Shown here in pieces: positions 26,097 through 34,215 of a stretch of 51,012 bases of DNA; the first letter of the stretch is position 1, and each line of letters opens with the position of its first letter. The notes beneath the pieces are model-generated. The model made no database searches. It worked only from the letters and a program-made list of their open reading frames with translations, and had not been told where the DNA came from. The DNA is from Bradyrhizobium sp. NAS96.2 (GTDB taxonomy: Bacteria; Pseudomonadota; Alphaproteobacteria; Rhizobiales; Xanthobacteraceae), in the NCBI RefSeq assembly GCF_001908235.1, contig NZ_LGHK01000159.1, positions 1-51,012 of the forward strand, given 5' to 3'. The translations under genes were made by a program, and so were the position numbers.

Positions 26097-26561
26097 TCAA
26101 AACATCGTGTTGTTGTTCGCCGGATTTTCCGGAATCGGCTGCACCACGTCCCAATGCTCGACGATCTTGCCGTCCTCGAGCTTGAAGATGTCGACGATCG
26201 CGTTGCCGCGGGTGCCGGGCTCGCGCACGGCGTGGACGTGCAGGATCACGTAGTCGCCGTCGACGAACGAACGCTTGATCTCGCTGTGCGAGTTCGGAAA
26301 CTTCTCGCGCAGGAAGCCGATGAATTTGCGGAAGCCGTCGGGGCCATCGGCCGCACCGGGATTATGCTGCACATAACGGTTGCCGACATAGGCGAGCGCA
26401 GCATCGGCGTCCTTCTGGTTCAGCCCCTTGTCGTAGAAGGCCAGCACCGCCTTGCGGTTGGCTTCCTGTTGCGCCTCGCTGGGTGCGGCCATCGCTGTGG
26501 AAGACGCAAGCGCGAGGAGGAGAGCGGCGACGGCTGTCCGTGGCCGGAGAAGGGTCTTCAT
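26097..26561 (-). CDS. secreted SnoaL/NTF2-like family protein
   Basis: A 154-aa protein with a Sec signal peptide (MKTLLRPRTAVAALLLALA...AMA, cleavage near AMAAPSEA) and a cone-shaped NTF2-like fold of the SnoaL type: FYDKGLNQKDADAALAYVG, YVQHNPGAADGPDGF, VDGDYVILHVHAVREPG, and the closing IVDIFKLEDGKIVEHWDVVQPI. This subfamily is common in alphaproteobacteria, with no assigned reaction. GGGAG lies before the ATG. It ends right at the repeat, convergent with the ABC operon, and is unlikely to belong to it. Confidence 0.85.
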   Translation of the reverse strand: MKTLLRPRTAVAALLLALASSTAMAAPSEAQQEANRKAVLAFYDKGLNQKDADAALAYVGNRYVQHNPGAADGPDGFRKFIGFLREKFPNSHSEIKRSFVDGDYVILHVHAVREPGTRGNAIVDIFKLEDGKIVEHWDVVQPIPENPANNNTMF

Positions 26562-26681
26562 CTGGTGACTCCCGAGGCTGACGGCGCGCGGCCCGCGCGG
26601 CGCATCCCGCTCTCTACCGCCTCCATGACGCGGCCGGAAGAACGCACCCCCGGCTCACATGGTCACCAGGAGATACTGGCC

Positions 26682-27602
26682 TCACGCCGCCTTTGCCGCG
26701 GCGCCATGCGCGTGCTTGTCGATGGCGTCGATGATCTGCGTCCACATCGGGATCGGCAGCGCATGGCCCATGCCCTCGATCATCAGCAGCTTTGCGCCGG
26801 GGATCGAGGCCGCGGTGTCCTTGCCGCCCTCGGGATGCACCAGCGGATCGACGGTGCCGTGGATCACCAGCGTCGGCGCCTTGACGCTGCGCAATCGTTC
26901 CTTGCGGCTGCCGGAGGCGAGGATGGCGCGGAGCTGGCGGCCGACGCCCTCCGGGTTGAGGCCACGCTCGAAGGTGCGCCGCGCGCGCTCCGGATCGAGC
27001 GCCTCGTCTTCGGGGAACGAGCCGTTGCGCAACACCTTCCAGGTCTGGCCGTAGCGGACGAAATACTCTTCCTTGCTCTTCGGCGGCGGCGCCATCAGCA
27101 CCGCGGTCGCCTCGCGGGTCGGGCCGGGGATCTTTGGATTGCCTGTGGTCGACATGATCGAGGTCAGCGAGAGCACGCGCTCGGGAAAGGTGATCGCAAC
27201 CTCCTGCGCGATCATGCCGCCCATCGAGGCGCCGACCAGATGCGCTTTGCGGATGCCGAGCGCGTCCATCAGCCCGATCGTGTCCCGTGCCATGTCGGCC
27301 AGTTTGTAGGGCGCCGCGACCGGGATCTTCAGGAAGCGCAGCTTGATGAGCTCGAGCGCACCCAACCGCTTGCCGCCGCTCAGTCGAGACGACTTGCCGA
27401 TATCCCTGTTGTCGAACCGGATCACGCGAAAACCGCGCGCGGCGAGCTGACGGCAGAACTCGTCGTCCCAATGGATCATCTGGGCGCCGAGGCCCATGAT
27501 CAGCAGCAGCGGCTCCGCATTCGCATCGCCAAATATCTCGTAGCAGATGTCTATGCCGTTGGCGCGGGTTAATTGCGGCAACTGATGAGCGAGCGTGGTC
27601 AC
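26682..27602 (-). CDS. alpha/beta hydrolase
   Basis: Alpha/beta-fold hydrolase (306 aa): oxyanion region LLLIMGLGAQMIHWDDEFC, RFDNRDIGKSSR, nucleophile elbow GASMGG with Ser, acid in IHGTVDPLVHP and His in EGMGHALP. This is the pattern of the PHB-depolymerase-like/aclacinomycin-methylesterase-like group. Translation starts at GTG (27602), preceded by AGGAGAGG. Divergent from the PHA synthase operon, with which it shares a 185-bp promoter region. A role in polymer or lactone turnover is possible but only contextual. Confidence 0.85.
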   Translation of the reverse strand: MTTLAHQLPQLTRANGIDICYEIFGDANAEPLLLIMGLGAQMIHWDDEFCRQLAARGFRVIRFDNRDIGKSSRLSGGKRLGALELIKLRFLKIPVAAPYKLADMARDTIGLMDALGIRKAHLVGASMGGMIAQEVAITFPERVLSLTSIMSTTGNPKIPGPTREATAVLMAPPPKSKEEYFVRYGQTWKVLRNGSFPEDEALDPERARRTFERGLNPEGVGRQLRAILASGSRKERLRSVKAPTLVIHGTVDPLVHPEGGKDTAASIPGAKLLMIEGMGHALPIPMWTQIIDAIDKHAHGAAAKAA

Positions 27603-27698
27603 GGGCGTCCTCTCCTGGATTCGCGGTCAGGAACCTGCATGCTGCCATGGATTGACGCAGCGCAGAAGAGCTTCGACGTCGCTGGGCGCGCCGCGCAG

Positions 27699-27727
27699 TT
27701 GACCGATCAATGGCAACAGTGTCGTAT
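27699..27727 (+). promoter_or_regulatory. putative sigma70-type promoter of the PHA operon
   Basis: TTGACC (27699-27704), 17-bp spacer, TCGTAT (27722-27727), about 60 bp upstream of the PhaE start. The spacing is ideal and the -35 matches five of six consensus bases. No operator is evident. Confidence 0.4.
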
Positions 27728-27787
27728 GGCACAAACAAACAAACCGAAGCGCGACAAGCGCTCGAGATTGCTGTGGAGGAGGGCCAC

Positions 27788-28171
27788 ATGGCCGACAAGG
27801 GCAACGACCCTGCCGTGATCTGGCAGGCGATGATTGGCGAGATGGAGAAGGGGTTCAACTCCTTCGGCAACCAGTTGATGAGCTCGCCTGAATTCTCGAA
27901 GGTGATGAATCAAGCCGGCGGCGTTGCGGCGGGCGCGCAGAAGCAGCTCGGCGAGCTGATGGAGAAATATCTGCTGGCGATGAACCTGCCGAGCCGCGCC
28001 CAGCTCGTCGGGATGGCGGAGCGGCTGCAGTCGATGGAGAACCAGCTCAACGAGATCAAGACGCTGCTGCAGCAGGTGCATCACAATTCGCTGGCGCCGG
28101 ACGACGGCCACGGCGCAACGCCACGGCCGCCGCGCACCAGGCGCCCGCCATCGGAGGGAGACAGCAAATGA
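27788..28171 (+). CDS. phaE: short PhaE-like subunit of class III PHA synthase
   Basis: A 127-aa protein. The central part (PAVIWQAMIGEMEKGFNSFGNQLMSSPEFSKVMNQ) and the coiled-coil-like RLQSMENQLNEIKTLLQQV resemble PhaE-type accessory subunits of PHA synthase, ending in a Pro/Arg-rich tail (PRPPRTRRPPSEGDSK). Classical PhaE is about 350 aa, so this is a minimal version retaining mainly the conserved helical region. The start at 27788 follows GGAGGAGGG; an in-frame ATG lies 26 codons upstream without such a site. ATGA overlap with phaC supports complex formation. Confidence 0.75.
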   Translation: MADKGNDPAVIWQAMIGEMEKGFNSFGNQLMSSPEFSKVMNQAGGVAAGAQKQLGELMEKYLLAMNLPSRAQLVGMAERLQSMENQLNEIKTLLQQVHHNSLAPDDGHGATPRPPRTRRPPSEGDSK

Positions 28172-29250
28172 ATGCTCCCACCCCGTTTGATTTCGCCTCG
28201 ATCTCCGAGCGGGTCCAGTCCGAGGTGCAGCGCGCGATCCAGCGCAGCATCAAGGGCGTCGAGTACTTCTCGAGCTCCGGTCCCACGCTCGGCGAGACAC
28301 CGAAGGACGTGCTGTATTCACGCGGCACCATGAACCTCTATCACTACCGCCCGCAGGCCAGCGAAGTCTATCGCGTGCCGGTCCTGATCGTGATGGCGAC
28401 CACCAACCGCGGCTACATCCTCGATCTGGTGCCGGGGCAGAGCTTCATCGAATTCCTGCTCAAGCGCGGCTTCGACGTCTACATGCTGGACTGGACCGCG
28501 CCGAAGCCCGAGGAGAAATCGCTGCGCATGGAGGACTACGTCCTCGACTTCATTCCGGAGTCAGTCCGCCGGGTGCAGCAGGATTCCGGCGAAAAGGACG
28601 TCTCGGTGATTGGCTATTGCTTCGGCGGCGTATTGTCGCTGCTCTATGGCTCGATCTTCAACGACGGGCCGATGAAGAACCTGATCTGCTTCACCACGCC
28701 GATCGACTTCCGCGAGATGAAGCTGTTCTCGAATTTCTCCGACCGCCGCTACTTCGACGTCGACCGCCTGATCGACAGCACCGGCAACATGCCGCCCGAG
28801 CTGATCCTGCAGTCGTTCGACATGCTGCGGCCGGCCGCGCGCGTCGTCGGCCAGATCCAGCTCTGGGACAACATCTGGAACGACGAGTTCGTGAAATCGT
28901 ACCGGATGTTCGACCGCTGGGCGACCGACACGCTGCCGCTCGCGGGCGAGTATTTCCGCGCCATCACCAAAGACCTGATGTGGGACAACAAGCTCTACAA
29001 CGACACCATGACGGTGGGCGGCCGCGAGGCCAAGCTTGCCAACATCAAGGTGCCGATTCTGCACGCGGTCGCCGAGCACGACCACATCGTGCCCTATGAC
29101 GCGGCAAAGCACCTCATCACCAAGATCGGCTCGGCGGACAAGGAGGAGGTGATGCTGAAAGGCGGTCACGTCTCGCTGGTCGCCGGCGCTAATGCAATCA
29201 AACGGCTGTGGCCGAAACTGGACTCCTGGTTGGGCAAGAGATCGACATGA
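28168..29250 (+). CDS. phaC: class III poly(3-hydroxyalkanoate) synthase subunit PhaC
   Basis: Polymerises (R)-3-hydroxyacyl-CoA into polyhydroxyalkanoate at the granule surface. Length 360 aa is that of class III synthases (about 355) rather than class I (about 590). Catalytic triad is readable: Cys151 in the lipase-like box GYCFGG (149-154), Asp304 in AEHDHIVP, His333 in GGHVSL, nearly the same numbers as Allochromatium PhaC (149/302/331). Other family blocks: DWTAPKPEEK, WDNIWNDEF, WDNKLYND. It is coupled by four-base overlaps to both the PhaE-like gene and the acetyltransferase. Confidence 0.95.
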   Translation: MNAPTPFDFASISERVQSEVQRAIQRSIKGVEYFSSSGPTLGETPKDVLYSRGTMNLYHYRPQASEVYRVPVLIVMATTNRGYILDLVPGQSFIEFLLKRGFDVYMLDWTAPKPEEKSLRMEDYVLDFIPESVRRVQQDSGEKDVSVIGYCFGGVLSLLYGSIFNDGPMKNLICFTTPIDFREMKLFSNFSDRRYFDVDRLIDSTGNMPPELILQSFDMLRPAARVVGQIQLWDNIWNDEFVKSYRMFDRWATDTLPLAGEYFRAITKDLMWDNKLYNDTMTVGGREAKLANIKVPILHAVAEHDHIVPYDAAKHLITKIGSADKEEVMLKGGHVSLVAGANAIKRLWPKLDSWLGKRST

Positions 29251-29843
29251 CCGAACAACGTTCCTATCCGCGCCACGTCAAGACCGAGGCGGGCGACATC
29301 GAGTTCCGGCTGATGAAGCGAGCCGACGAGGCCGCGGTGCTGGCCTTCGCACAGAAACTGCCGACGCATGATTTGCTGTTCCTGCCGCGCAACATCAGCC
29401 AGCCGAAGGTGCTGTCGGCCTGGATCAACGAGATCGAGCGCGGCGACATCACGAGCCTGCTCGCGGTCAAGGACGGCACGGTGGTCGGTTGCGGCACTCT
29501 TGTGCGCGATCCGCACTCCTGGTCGCCGCATGTCGGCGAGATCCGGATGGTGGTGTCGCTCGACGTGCGCGGGCAGGGCGTCGGCAGGGCGCTGTCGCAG
29601 GAGACATTCGCTATCGCCCTTGGCGCCGGGCTGGAGAAGTTCTCGGTGCAGATGACGGTCGACCAGCGGGCGGCGATCGCGCTGTTCGAAAGCCTCGGCT
29701 TCAAGGCGGAGGCCCTGCTGCGCGACCATGTCCGCGACGTCGAGGGCAAGACCCACGACATCGTCGTGCTCGGGCACAATGTGGCGCAGGTTCGGGCGCA
29801 GATGGAGGCCTACGGGCTACCCGGAGCAGTTGGTGGTGGTTAA
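29247..29843 (+). CDS. GNAT family N-acetyltransferase
   Basis: A 198-aa GCN5-related acetyltransferase: acetyl-CoA loop motif VRGQGVGRAL (motif A), preceded by the beta-strand EIRMVVSLD and followed by motif B FESLGFKAEALLRDHV. The substrate is unknown; RDVEGKTHDIVVLGHN closes the fold. Start MTEQRSYP overlaps the phaC stop (ATGA), so it is cotranslated with the polymer synthase. The coupling suggests acetylation of a PHA-cycle protein or metabolite, which is speculative. Confidence 0.88.
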   Translation: MTEQRSYPRHVKTEAGDIEFRLMKRADEAAVLAFAQKLPTHDLLFLPRNISQPKVLSAWINEIERGDITSLLAVKDGTVVGCGTLVRDPHSWSPHVGEIRMVVSLDVRGQGVGRALSQETFAIALGAGLEKFSVQMTVDQRAAIALFESLGFKAEALLRDHVRDVEGKTHDIVVLGHNVAQVRAQMEAYGLPGAVGGG

Positions 29844-29893
29844 ATACCTCTATCTGCCGGTTCCGCAGGCAATCTGCCGGTTATTCATGCTAT

Positions 29894-29960
29894 TCACGAG
29901 TTCGTGATACCGCGCTGCAACATCTATGTTGCGATGCACCATGGGGTGTGTCATAACACC
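29894..29960 (+). promoter_or_regulatory. phasin promoter with three palindromes
   Basis: Likely promoter TTGCGA (29929-29934), 17 bp, CATAAC (29952-29957). Three inverted repeats surround it: TCACGA-GT-TCGTGA (29894-29907), GCAACAT-CT-ATGTTGC (29917-29932, overlapping the -35), and GGTGT...ACACC (29945-29960, enclosing the -10). The second is placed like a repressor site. PhaR-type repression of phasin genes is known in rhizobia; assignment of this site to PhaR is inference. Confidence 0.55.
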
Positions 29961-30024
29961 GTTGCCCCGGGCCAATCCGGACGGGGTGAGCCCATAGCTC
30001 AAACCTGAGGATGGAGAGACCCCA

Positions 30025-30501
30025 ATGACCACCGAAACCAATTCCGTGCTGAACAGCGTCAAGGAAGCCTTCGCGCCCGTCACCGAGGCGTTCACCAAGC
30101 TCCAGAACCTGGAAGTTCCGGAAGCCGCCCGTGAGTTCGTGAAGAAGCAGGCCGAGGCCGCCAAGACCCGCGCTGCCGATGCGTATGCCGGCTCCGAGAA
30201 GGTGACCAACGTGATCGAGACCGCTGTTGCCGGTTCGGTGACCGAAGCCGCCAAGATCAGCCGCAACATCCAGCAGGCGATCTACCAGGACGCCGAGGCG
30301 TTCTTCGCCGGCATCGACAAGCTCGCTTCCGCCAAGTCGCTGAGCGAAGCTGCCCAGATCCAGTCGGACATGGTCCGTGCGCGTGGCGAACTGTTCGTCT
30401 CGCGGGCGAAGGCCACGACCGAGTATCTCGGCAAGCTCGTCACCGACGGTGCGAAGACCGCGCAGGACAACTTCGCCAAGGTCTACGGCAAGACCGCCTG
30501 A
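30025..30501 (+). CDS. phasin (PHA granule-associated protein)
   Basis: A 158-aa amphipathic, Ala/Lys/Glu-rich, almost wholly helical protein of the alphaproteobacterial phasin family: EAFAPVTEAFTKLQNLEVPEAAREF, KKQAEAAKTRAADAYAGSEKVTNVIETA, SLSEAAQIQSDMVRARGELFVSRAKATTEYLGKLV. It coats polyhydroxyalkanoate granules and controls their size. Shine-Dalgarno GGAGAG precedes the ATG. The monocistronic layout, own promoter with palindromes and a strong terminator suggest abundant, regulated expression. It lacks cysteine and tryptophan, as usual in phasins. Confidence 0.93.
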   Translation: MTTETNSVLNSVKEAFAPVTEAFTKLQNLEVPEAAREFVKKQAEAAKTRAADAYAGSEKVTNVIETAVAGSVTEAAKISRNIQQAIYQDAEAFFAGIDKLASAKSLSEAAQIQSDMVRARGELFVSRAKATTEYLGKLVTDGAKTAQDNFAKVYGKTA

Positions 30502-30531
30502 TCGCACTTGCCCTGACCAACTGCCCTTTTC

Positions 30532-30563
30532 GAAGGCCCGCCATTTCGCGGGCCTTCTTTTTT
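30532..30563 (+). terminator. rho-independent terminator of the phasin gene
   Basis: Stem GAAGGCCCGC (30532-30541) / GCGGGCCTTC (30548-30557), six-base loop, followed by six T (30558-30563), 30 bp after the phasin stop. Confidence 0.93.
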
Positions 30564-30600
30564 GCCGGTGCTTCTCATACATCGTTGATGTCGCAGCTGC

Positions 30601-30715
30601 CGTCATTGCGAGGAGCTCGCGACAAAATTGCAGCGCAATTTTGCGCTGAAGCGACGAAGCAATCCATTTCTCCGCAGGCGGTGAAATGGATTGCTTCGCT
30701 TCGCTCGCAATGACG
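30601..30715. repeat. palindromic repeat, CGTCATTGCGAG family (copy 2)
   Basis: Outer arms CGTCATTGCGAG ... GCTCGCAATGACG, with an additional internal palindrome AAAATTGCAGCGCAATTTT (30634-30652) that other copies lack. Lies between the phasin terminator and the DUF445 gene. Confidence 0.88.
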
Positions 30716-30754
30716 GCTAGTGTCGCGCCAACGCGAGAGCCCCCTTCGACCCTC

Positions 30755-32039
30755 ATGACCCTTCCCGCCGCCCTCATCGCAACGCCCGTCGATGCCGAAC
30801 GCGCAGCCGAGCTGCGCCGCGTGAAGTGGCTCGCGACCGGGGTGCTGGCTGCAACACTCATCATCTTCATCGCAGCGAAGGCGCTGCTGCCGGTGCATCC
30901 CCGCCTTCGGCTTCGTCGCGGCATTTGCGGAGGCCGCGACCATCGGCGGGCTGGCCGACTGGTATGCCGTCGTCGCGCTGTTCAAGCGGCCGCTCGGCTT
31001 GCCGATCCCGCACACCGCGATCATCCAGAGCAATCAGGAGCGCATCGCCGAGAAGCTCGGCGAATTCATCGAGAACAATTTTCTGGAATCCGGGCCGGTC
31101 GAGGCCAAGCTGCGCGAGATCGATTTCGGTTCGTTCATCGCCGACTGGCTGCGCGACCGCAAGCGCTCCGAGGATCTCGCCCGCTTCGTGCTGCGGATGC
31201 TGCCCGAAGCGTTCGCGGCGACCGAGAGCTCGGGGTTGATGCAGTTCATCAGCCGCCGCATCACGACGCAGGTGCTCGCGATCGATCTGGCGCCGCTCGC
31301 GGCCGGCGCGCTGCGCGGCTTCGTGCAGGAGGGCAAGCATGGCGGCCTGCTCGACGACATCCTGCGCGTGCTGCACCAGACGCTGACGCAGCAGGAGACC
31401 ATGACCGTGATCCGCGACAAGGTCCGCGCGGAAATGCCGACGCTATTGAGACTCTATCGCGCCGACAAGTTCGTGGTGAACCGGATCATCGCCTCGGCCA
31501 CGAAGTTCTTCGAGGAAGTGCGCAACGATCCGCAGCATCCGTTCCGCGGCGAGTTCGACCGCATGCTGCTGTCGTTCGTCGATCGGCTCGGCAGCGACAA
31601 GGCATTCGCCGATCGAATCGACGGGCTCAAGCGCGATCTGATGGCGCGGCCGGAGCTCGCCAATCTCGGGCGCACGATCTGGGCCAACGTCAAGGACTTC
31701 ATCGAGCGCAGCGCGTCGGGCGAGTCGCAGGTGCTGCAGCATCAGCTGGCGAGAATGTTCGTCGAGGCCGGCGATGCGCTCCACGGCGATGCCGAGCTAC
31801 GCGGTGAGATCAACCAGGGCCTGGTCGCGATCCTGCGTACCGTCGTCGCCGAGCAGAAGAGCGGCGTCTCGAGCTTCATCGCCGACCAGATGAAGAGCTG
31901 GGACATGGAGCAATTGATCTCGCTGATCGAGGTCAATGTCGGCAAGGACCTGCAATACATCCGCTTCAACGGCTCGCTGATCGGCGGGCTTGCCGGGCTC
32001 GCGCTTTACACGCTGGAATACGTGCTGCGGCTGCTGTGA
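30755..32039 (+). pseudogene. DUF445 family membrane-associated protein, frameshifted
   Basis: A DUF445 (YjiN/YheB-like) protein of unknown function. The 5' part reads MTLPAALIATPVDAERAAEL with a membrane span VLAATLIIFIAAKALL and then breaks: at the four C of 30899-30902 the frame shifts by +1. Downstream, one frame over, the family hallmark continues as AFGFVAAFAEAATIGGLADWYAVVALFKRPLGLPIPHTAII, then the long helical body and a C-terminal membrane span GLAGLALYTLEYVLRLL. Deleting one C gives about 427 residues, a normal length. The downstream part alone has an in-frame ATG at 30999 but would lack the first membrane segment and the GGLADW motif. No Shine-Dalgarno is obvious at 30755. True mutation or base-calling error cannot be told apart here. 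Confidence 0.85.
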
Positions 32040-32242
32040 CCGATTGGGCACGGACATCACAATAGTTGTGACAAGTGTGACCTGGACCGCTTGCACCAAA
32101 GTATCCGGTTCCCTAGCTTTTCAAGACTGATTGTTGCGTTGCGGAACGATTCCGCCGGGCTTGCGTCAACTCCGTTGACCTATTCCCGTTGATTCCATTG
32201 CCGGCCGCCGAGACGTCAGGGGCCGTCCGAAGAGGAGTTGAA
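32040..32242. promoter_or_regulatory. intergenic region with small palindromes
   Basis: Upstream of the hydrolase gene lie ACAATAGTTGT (32059-32069), GGAACGATTCC (32140-32150) and a perfect GTCAAC-TCC-GTTGAC (32165-32179). The last is the best operator candidate. No clear -35/-10 pair could be assigned. Confidence 0.35.
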
Positions 32243-33013
32243 ATGTCCGTTGCTGCGCAGACGCTACGCCCGCCGTCCAGGACTCTCATGTTCCTGGAAG
32301 GCCGCGCTATTCATGAGCTCGGTGCCTTCCTTGGCGCATTGCCGCTGCTGAGCCTCGCGCCGCGCGGCGACGGGCATCCGGTACTCGTGCTGCCCGGGCT
32401 GATTGCCTCCGATATGTCCACGCGGCCGCTGCGCGACTTCCTCAAGAGCAAGGGCTACGCCGTCAGCGGCTGGCGCCAGGGCCGTAACCTCGGGCTGCGC
32501 TCAGGCGTGCAGGACGGCATGGTCGATCTGCTGCAGGAGATGAACGAGACCAGCGGCCGCAAGGTCTCGCTGGTCGGCTGGAGCCTCGGCGGCCTCTATG
32601 CGCGCCAGCTCGCCAAGATGATGCCGGAGCGCGTGCGCCAGGTGATCACGCTCGGCAGCCCGTTTGCCGCCGGCCCGAAGTCGACCAACGCTTGGCGCGT
32701 CTACGAGATGGCCAGCGGCCGTCGCGCCGACGAAGAGGATTCCCGTTTCGGCGGCTCGCTCGCCAGCGCGCCGCCGGTGCCGACCACCGCGATCTTCAGC
32801 CGCACTGACGGCGTCTGCGCCTGGCAGGGCTGCCGCGAGCAGAATTCGTCGATGACCGACAGCATCGAGGTCGAGAGCAGCCATTGCGGCATGGGCCATC
32901 ATCCGGCCGTGGTCTATGCGGTCGCCGATCGCCTCGCGCAGAAGGACGGCGAGTGGGCGCCGTTCGATCGCAGCGGCTGGCGCAGCATGGTCTATCCGAA
33001 TCCCAACCGATAG
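32243..33013 (+). CDS. alpha/beta hydrolase (paralogue of the 8.4-kb hydrolase)
   Basis: Serine hydrolase (256 aa): nucleophile elbow GWSLGG with Ser114, VLVLPGLIASD oxyanion region, acid in FSRTDGVCAW, His in ESSHCGMGHH. It shares the same domain layout and several identical blocks with the hydrolase at 8406-9206 (LRPPS, GDGHPVL, SGRKVS, PVPTTAI, DRSG), so the two are paralogues. It differs by cysteines around CAWQGC and SSHCGMG that could form a redox-sensitive pair. Start at 32243 follows AGAGGAG. Located 1.7 kb beyond the phasin gene; both paralogues neighbour storage-lipid genes. Confidence 0.87.
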   Translation: MSVAAQTLRPPSRTLMFLEGRAIHELGAFLGALPLLSLAPRGDGHPVLVLPGLIASDMSTRPLRDFLKSKGYAVSGWRQGRNLGLRSGVQDGMVDLLQEMNETSGRKVSLVGWSLGGLYARQLAKMMPERVRQVITLGSPFAAGPKSTNAWRVYEMASGRRADEEDSRFGGSLASAPPVPTTAIFSRTDGVCAWQGCREQNSSMTDSIEVESSHCGMGHHPAVVYAVADRLAQKDGEWAPFDRSGWRSMVYPNPNR

Positions 33014-33030
33014 ATCTTGCGAAGGTCTCT

Positions 33031-33210
33031 CTTCACCTCGCCCCGCTTGCGGGGAGAGGTCGGATCGCATCGACAGATGCGATCCGGGTGAGGGGGGAGT
33101 CTCGGCATACTCCGCTATCACCTTCTTCGCGGTGACCGCCCCTCACCCCGACCCTCTCAGAGCGAGCTTCGCTCGTCTCGACCCCGTGAAGAACGGGGAG
33201 AGGGAGAAGG
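33031..33210. repeat. composite palindromic repeat, CCTCTCCC family (copy 3)
   Basis: Contains CACCTCGCCCCGC...GCGGGGAGAGGT, an internal GGATCGCATC/GATGCGATCC palindrome, and CCCCTCACCCCGACCCTCTC...GGGGAGAGGGAGAAGG. It separates two convergent genes, as does copy 2. Confidence 0.85.
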
Positions 33211-33225
33211 AAAACTTCGCGCGCA

Positions 33226-34215
33226 CTAACGCGCGCAGTCGACGATCACGGTACCGATCTTGTCGCCCTTCTCGACGGCGAGATGGGCGTCGGCGGTCTC
33301 GGCGAGCGCGAATTGCCCGGCGATGTTGTGCACGCGGGTGCCCGATTCCAGCCATTTCGTGATGTCGGCCTGCGCGGCCGCGAGCAGCGGCGGCGGCAGC
33401 GCGAACAGCACCAGCGAGCGCACCGTGATGCACTTCTCCATCAGTTCGCGCACCGGCAGCGTCGGCGTGCGGTTGCCGTTGGTGGCGTAGACCGCGATCG
33501 TCGAATTCATCGCCATGAGCTTCAGCGTGGTGGCGAGATTGCCGCCGAAATCGACGTCGATCACGCGGTCGACGCCGCGGTTCTCGGTGAAGGCCATCAC
33601 CTTTGAGACGACGTCCTCAGTCCGGTAGTTGACGACCATGTCAGCACCGCCAAGCCGCGCCTCGACGTCCTTGACCTGGGAGCTGACCGTCGCAATCACC
33701 TGTGCGCCGCCCCACTTTGCCAGTTGCACGGCATAGTGGCCGACTGCGCCGGCGCCGCCGGTGACCAGCACCGTCTGTCCGACGATCGGGCCGTCGGCGA
33801 ACAGCGCGCACCACGCCGTCATGCAGGGAATACCGAGCGTCGCGCCAGCCGCGAACGACACGTCCGGCGGCAGCGGCGTCACCAGGTAGTCGGCAAGCGT
33901 AATGTACTCGGCCGCAGTGCCGAAGGCGCGGCCGTTGCGCTGGCCGTTGAACAGCCAGACGCGGTCGCCGACGGCAAAGCGCGTGACGCCTTCACCGACC
34001 TGGTCGATGATCCCGGCGCCGTCGCTGTTCGGGATCACGCGTGGAAATTCCATCGCGCGATAGTTGCCGCTACGGCGGCCGACATCGGCCGGATTGACGC
34101 CGGAGGCCTCGAGGCGAACCCGGACTTCGCCGGGGCCGGCGTCGGGCGTCGGCATCTCGCCGACGGTAAGTACCGTCGGCGCCGCGCCGGTCCGTTCGTA
34201 CCAAACAGCTCTCAT
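33226..34215 (-). CDS. NADPH:quinone reductase-like zinc-independent MDR oxidoreductase
   Basis: Medium-chain dehydrogenase/reductase (329 aa) of the quinone oxidoreductase (QOR/zeta-crystallin) type. GroES-like N-terminal domain (MRAVWYERTGAAPTVLTVGEMPTP, VRVRLEASGVNPADVGRRSG), then the Rossmann domain with GGAGAVGHYAVQLAKWGGAQVIATVSS. There is no structural-zinc cysteine quartet or catalytic Cys/His zinc site, so quinone or enone reduction with NADPH is likelier than alcohol oxidation. The start at 34215 overlaps the stop of the upstream SDR gene (ATGA), giving a two-gene operon. Confidence 0.9.
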   Translation of the reverse strand: MRAVWYERTGAAPTVLTVGEMPTPDAGPGEVRVRLEASGVNPADVGRRSGNYRAMEFPRVIPNSDGAGIIDQVGEGVTRFAVGDRVWLFNGQRNGRAFGTAAEYITLADYLVTPLPPDVSFAAGATLGIPCMTAWCALFADGPIVGQTVLVTGGAGAVGHYAVQLAKWGGAQVIATVSSQVKDVEARLGGADMVVNYRTEDVVSKVMAFTENRGVDRVIDVDFGGNLATTLKLMAMNSTIAVYATNGNRTPTLPVRELMEKCITVRSLVLFALPPPLLAAAQADITKWLESGTRVHNIAGQFALAETADAHLAVEKGDKIGTVIVDCAR

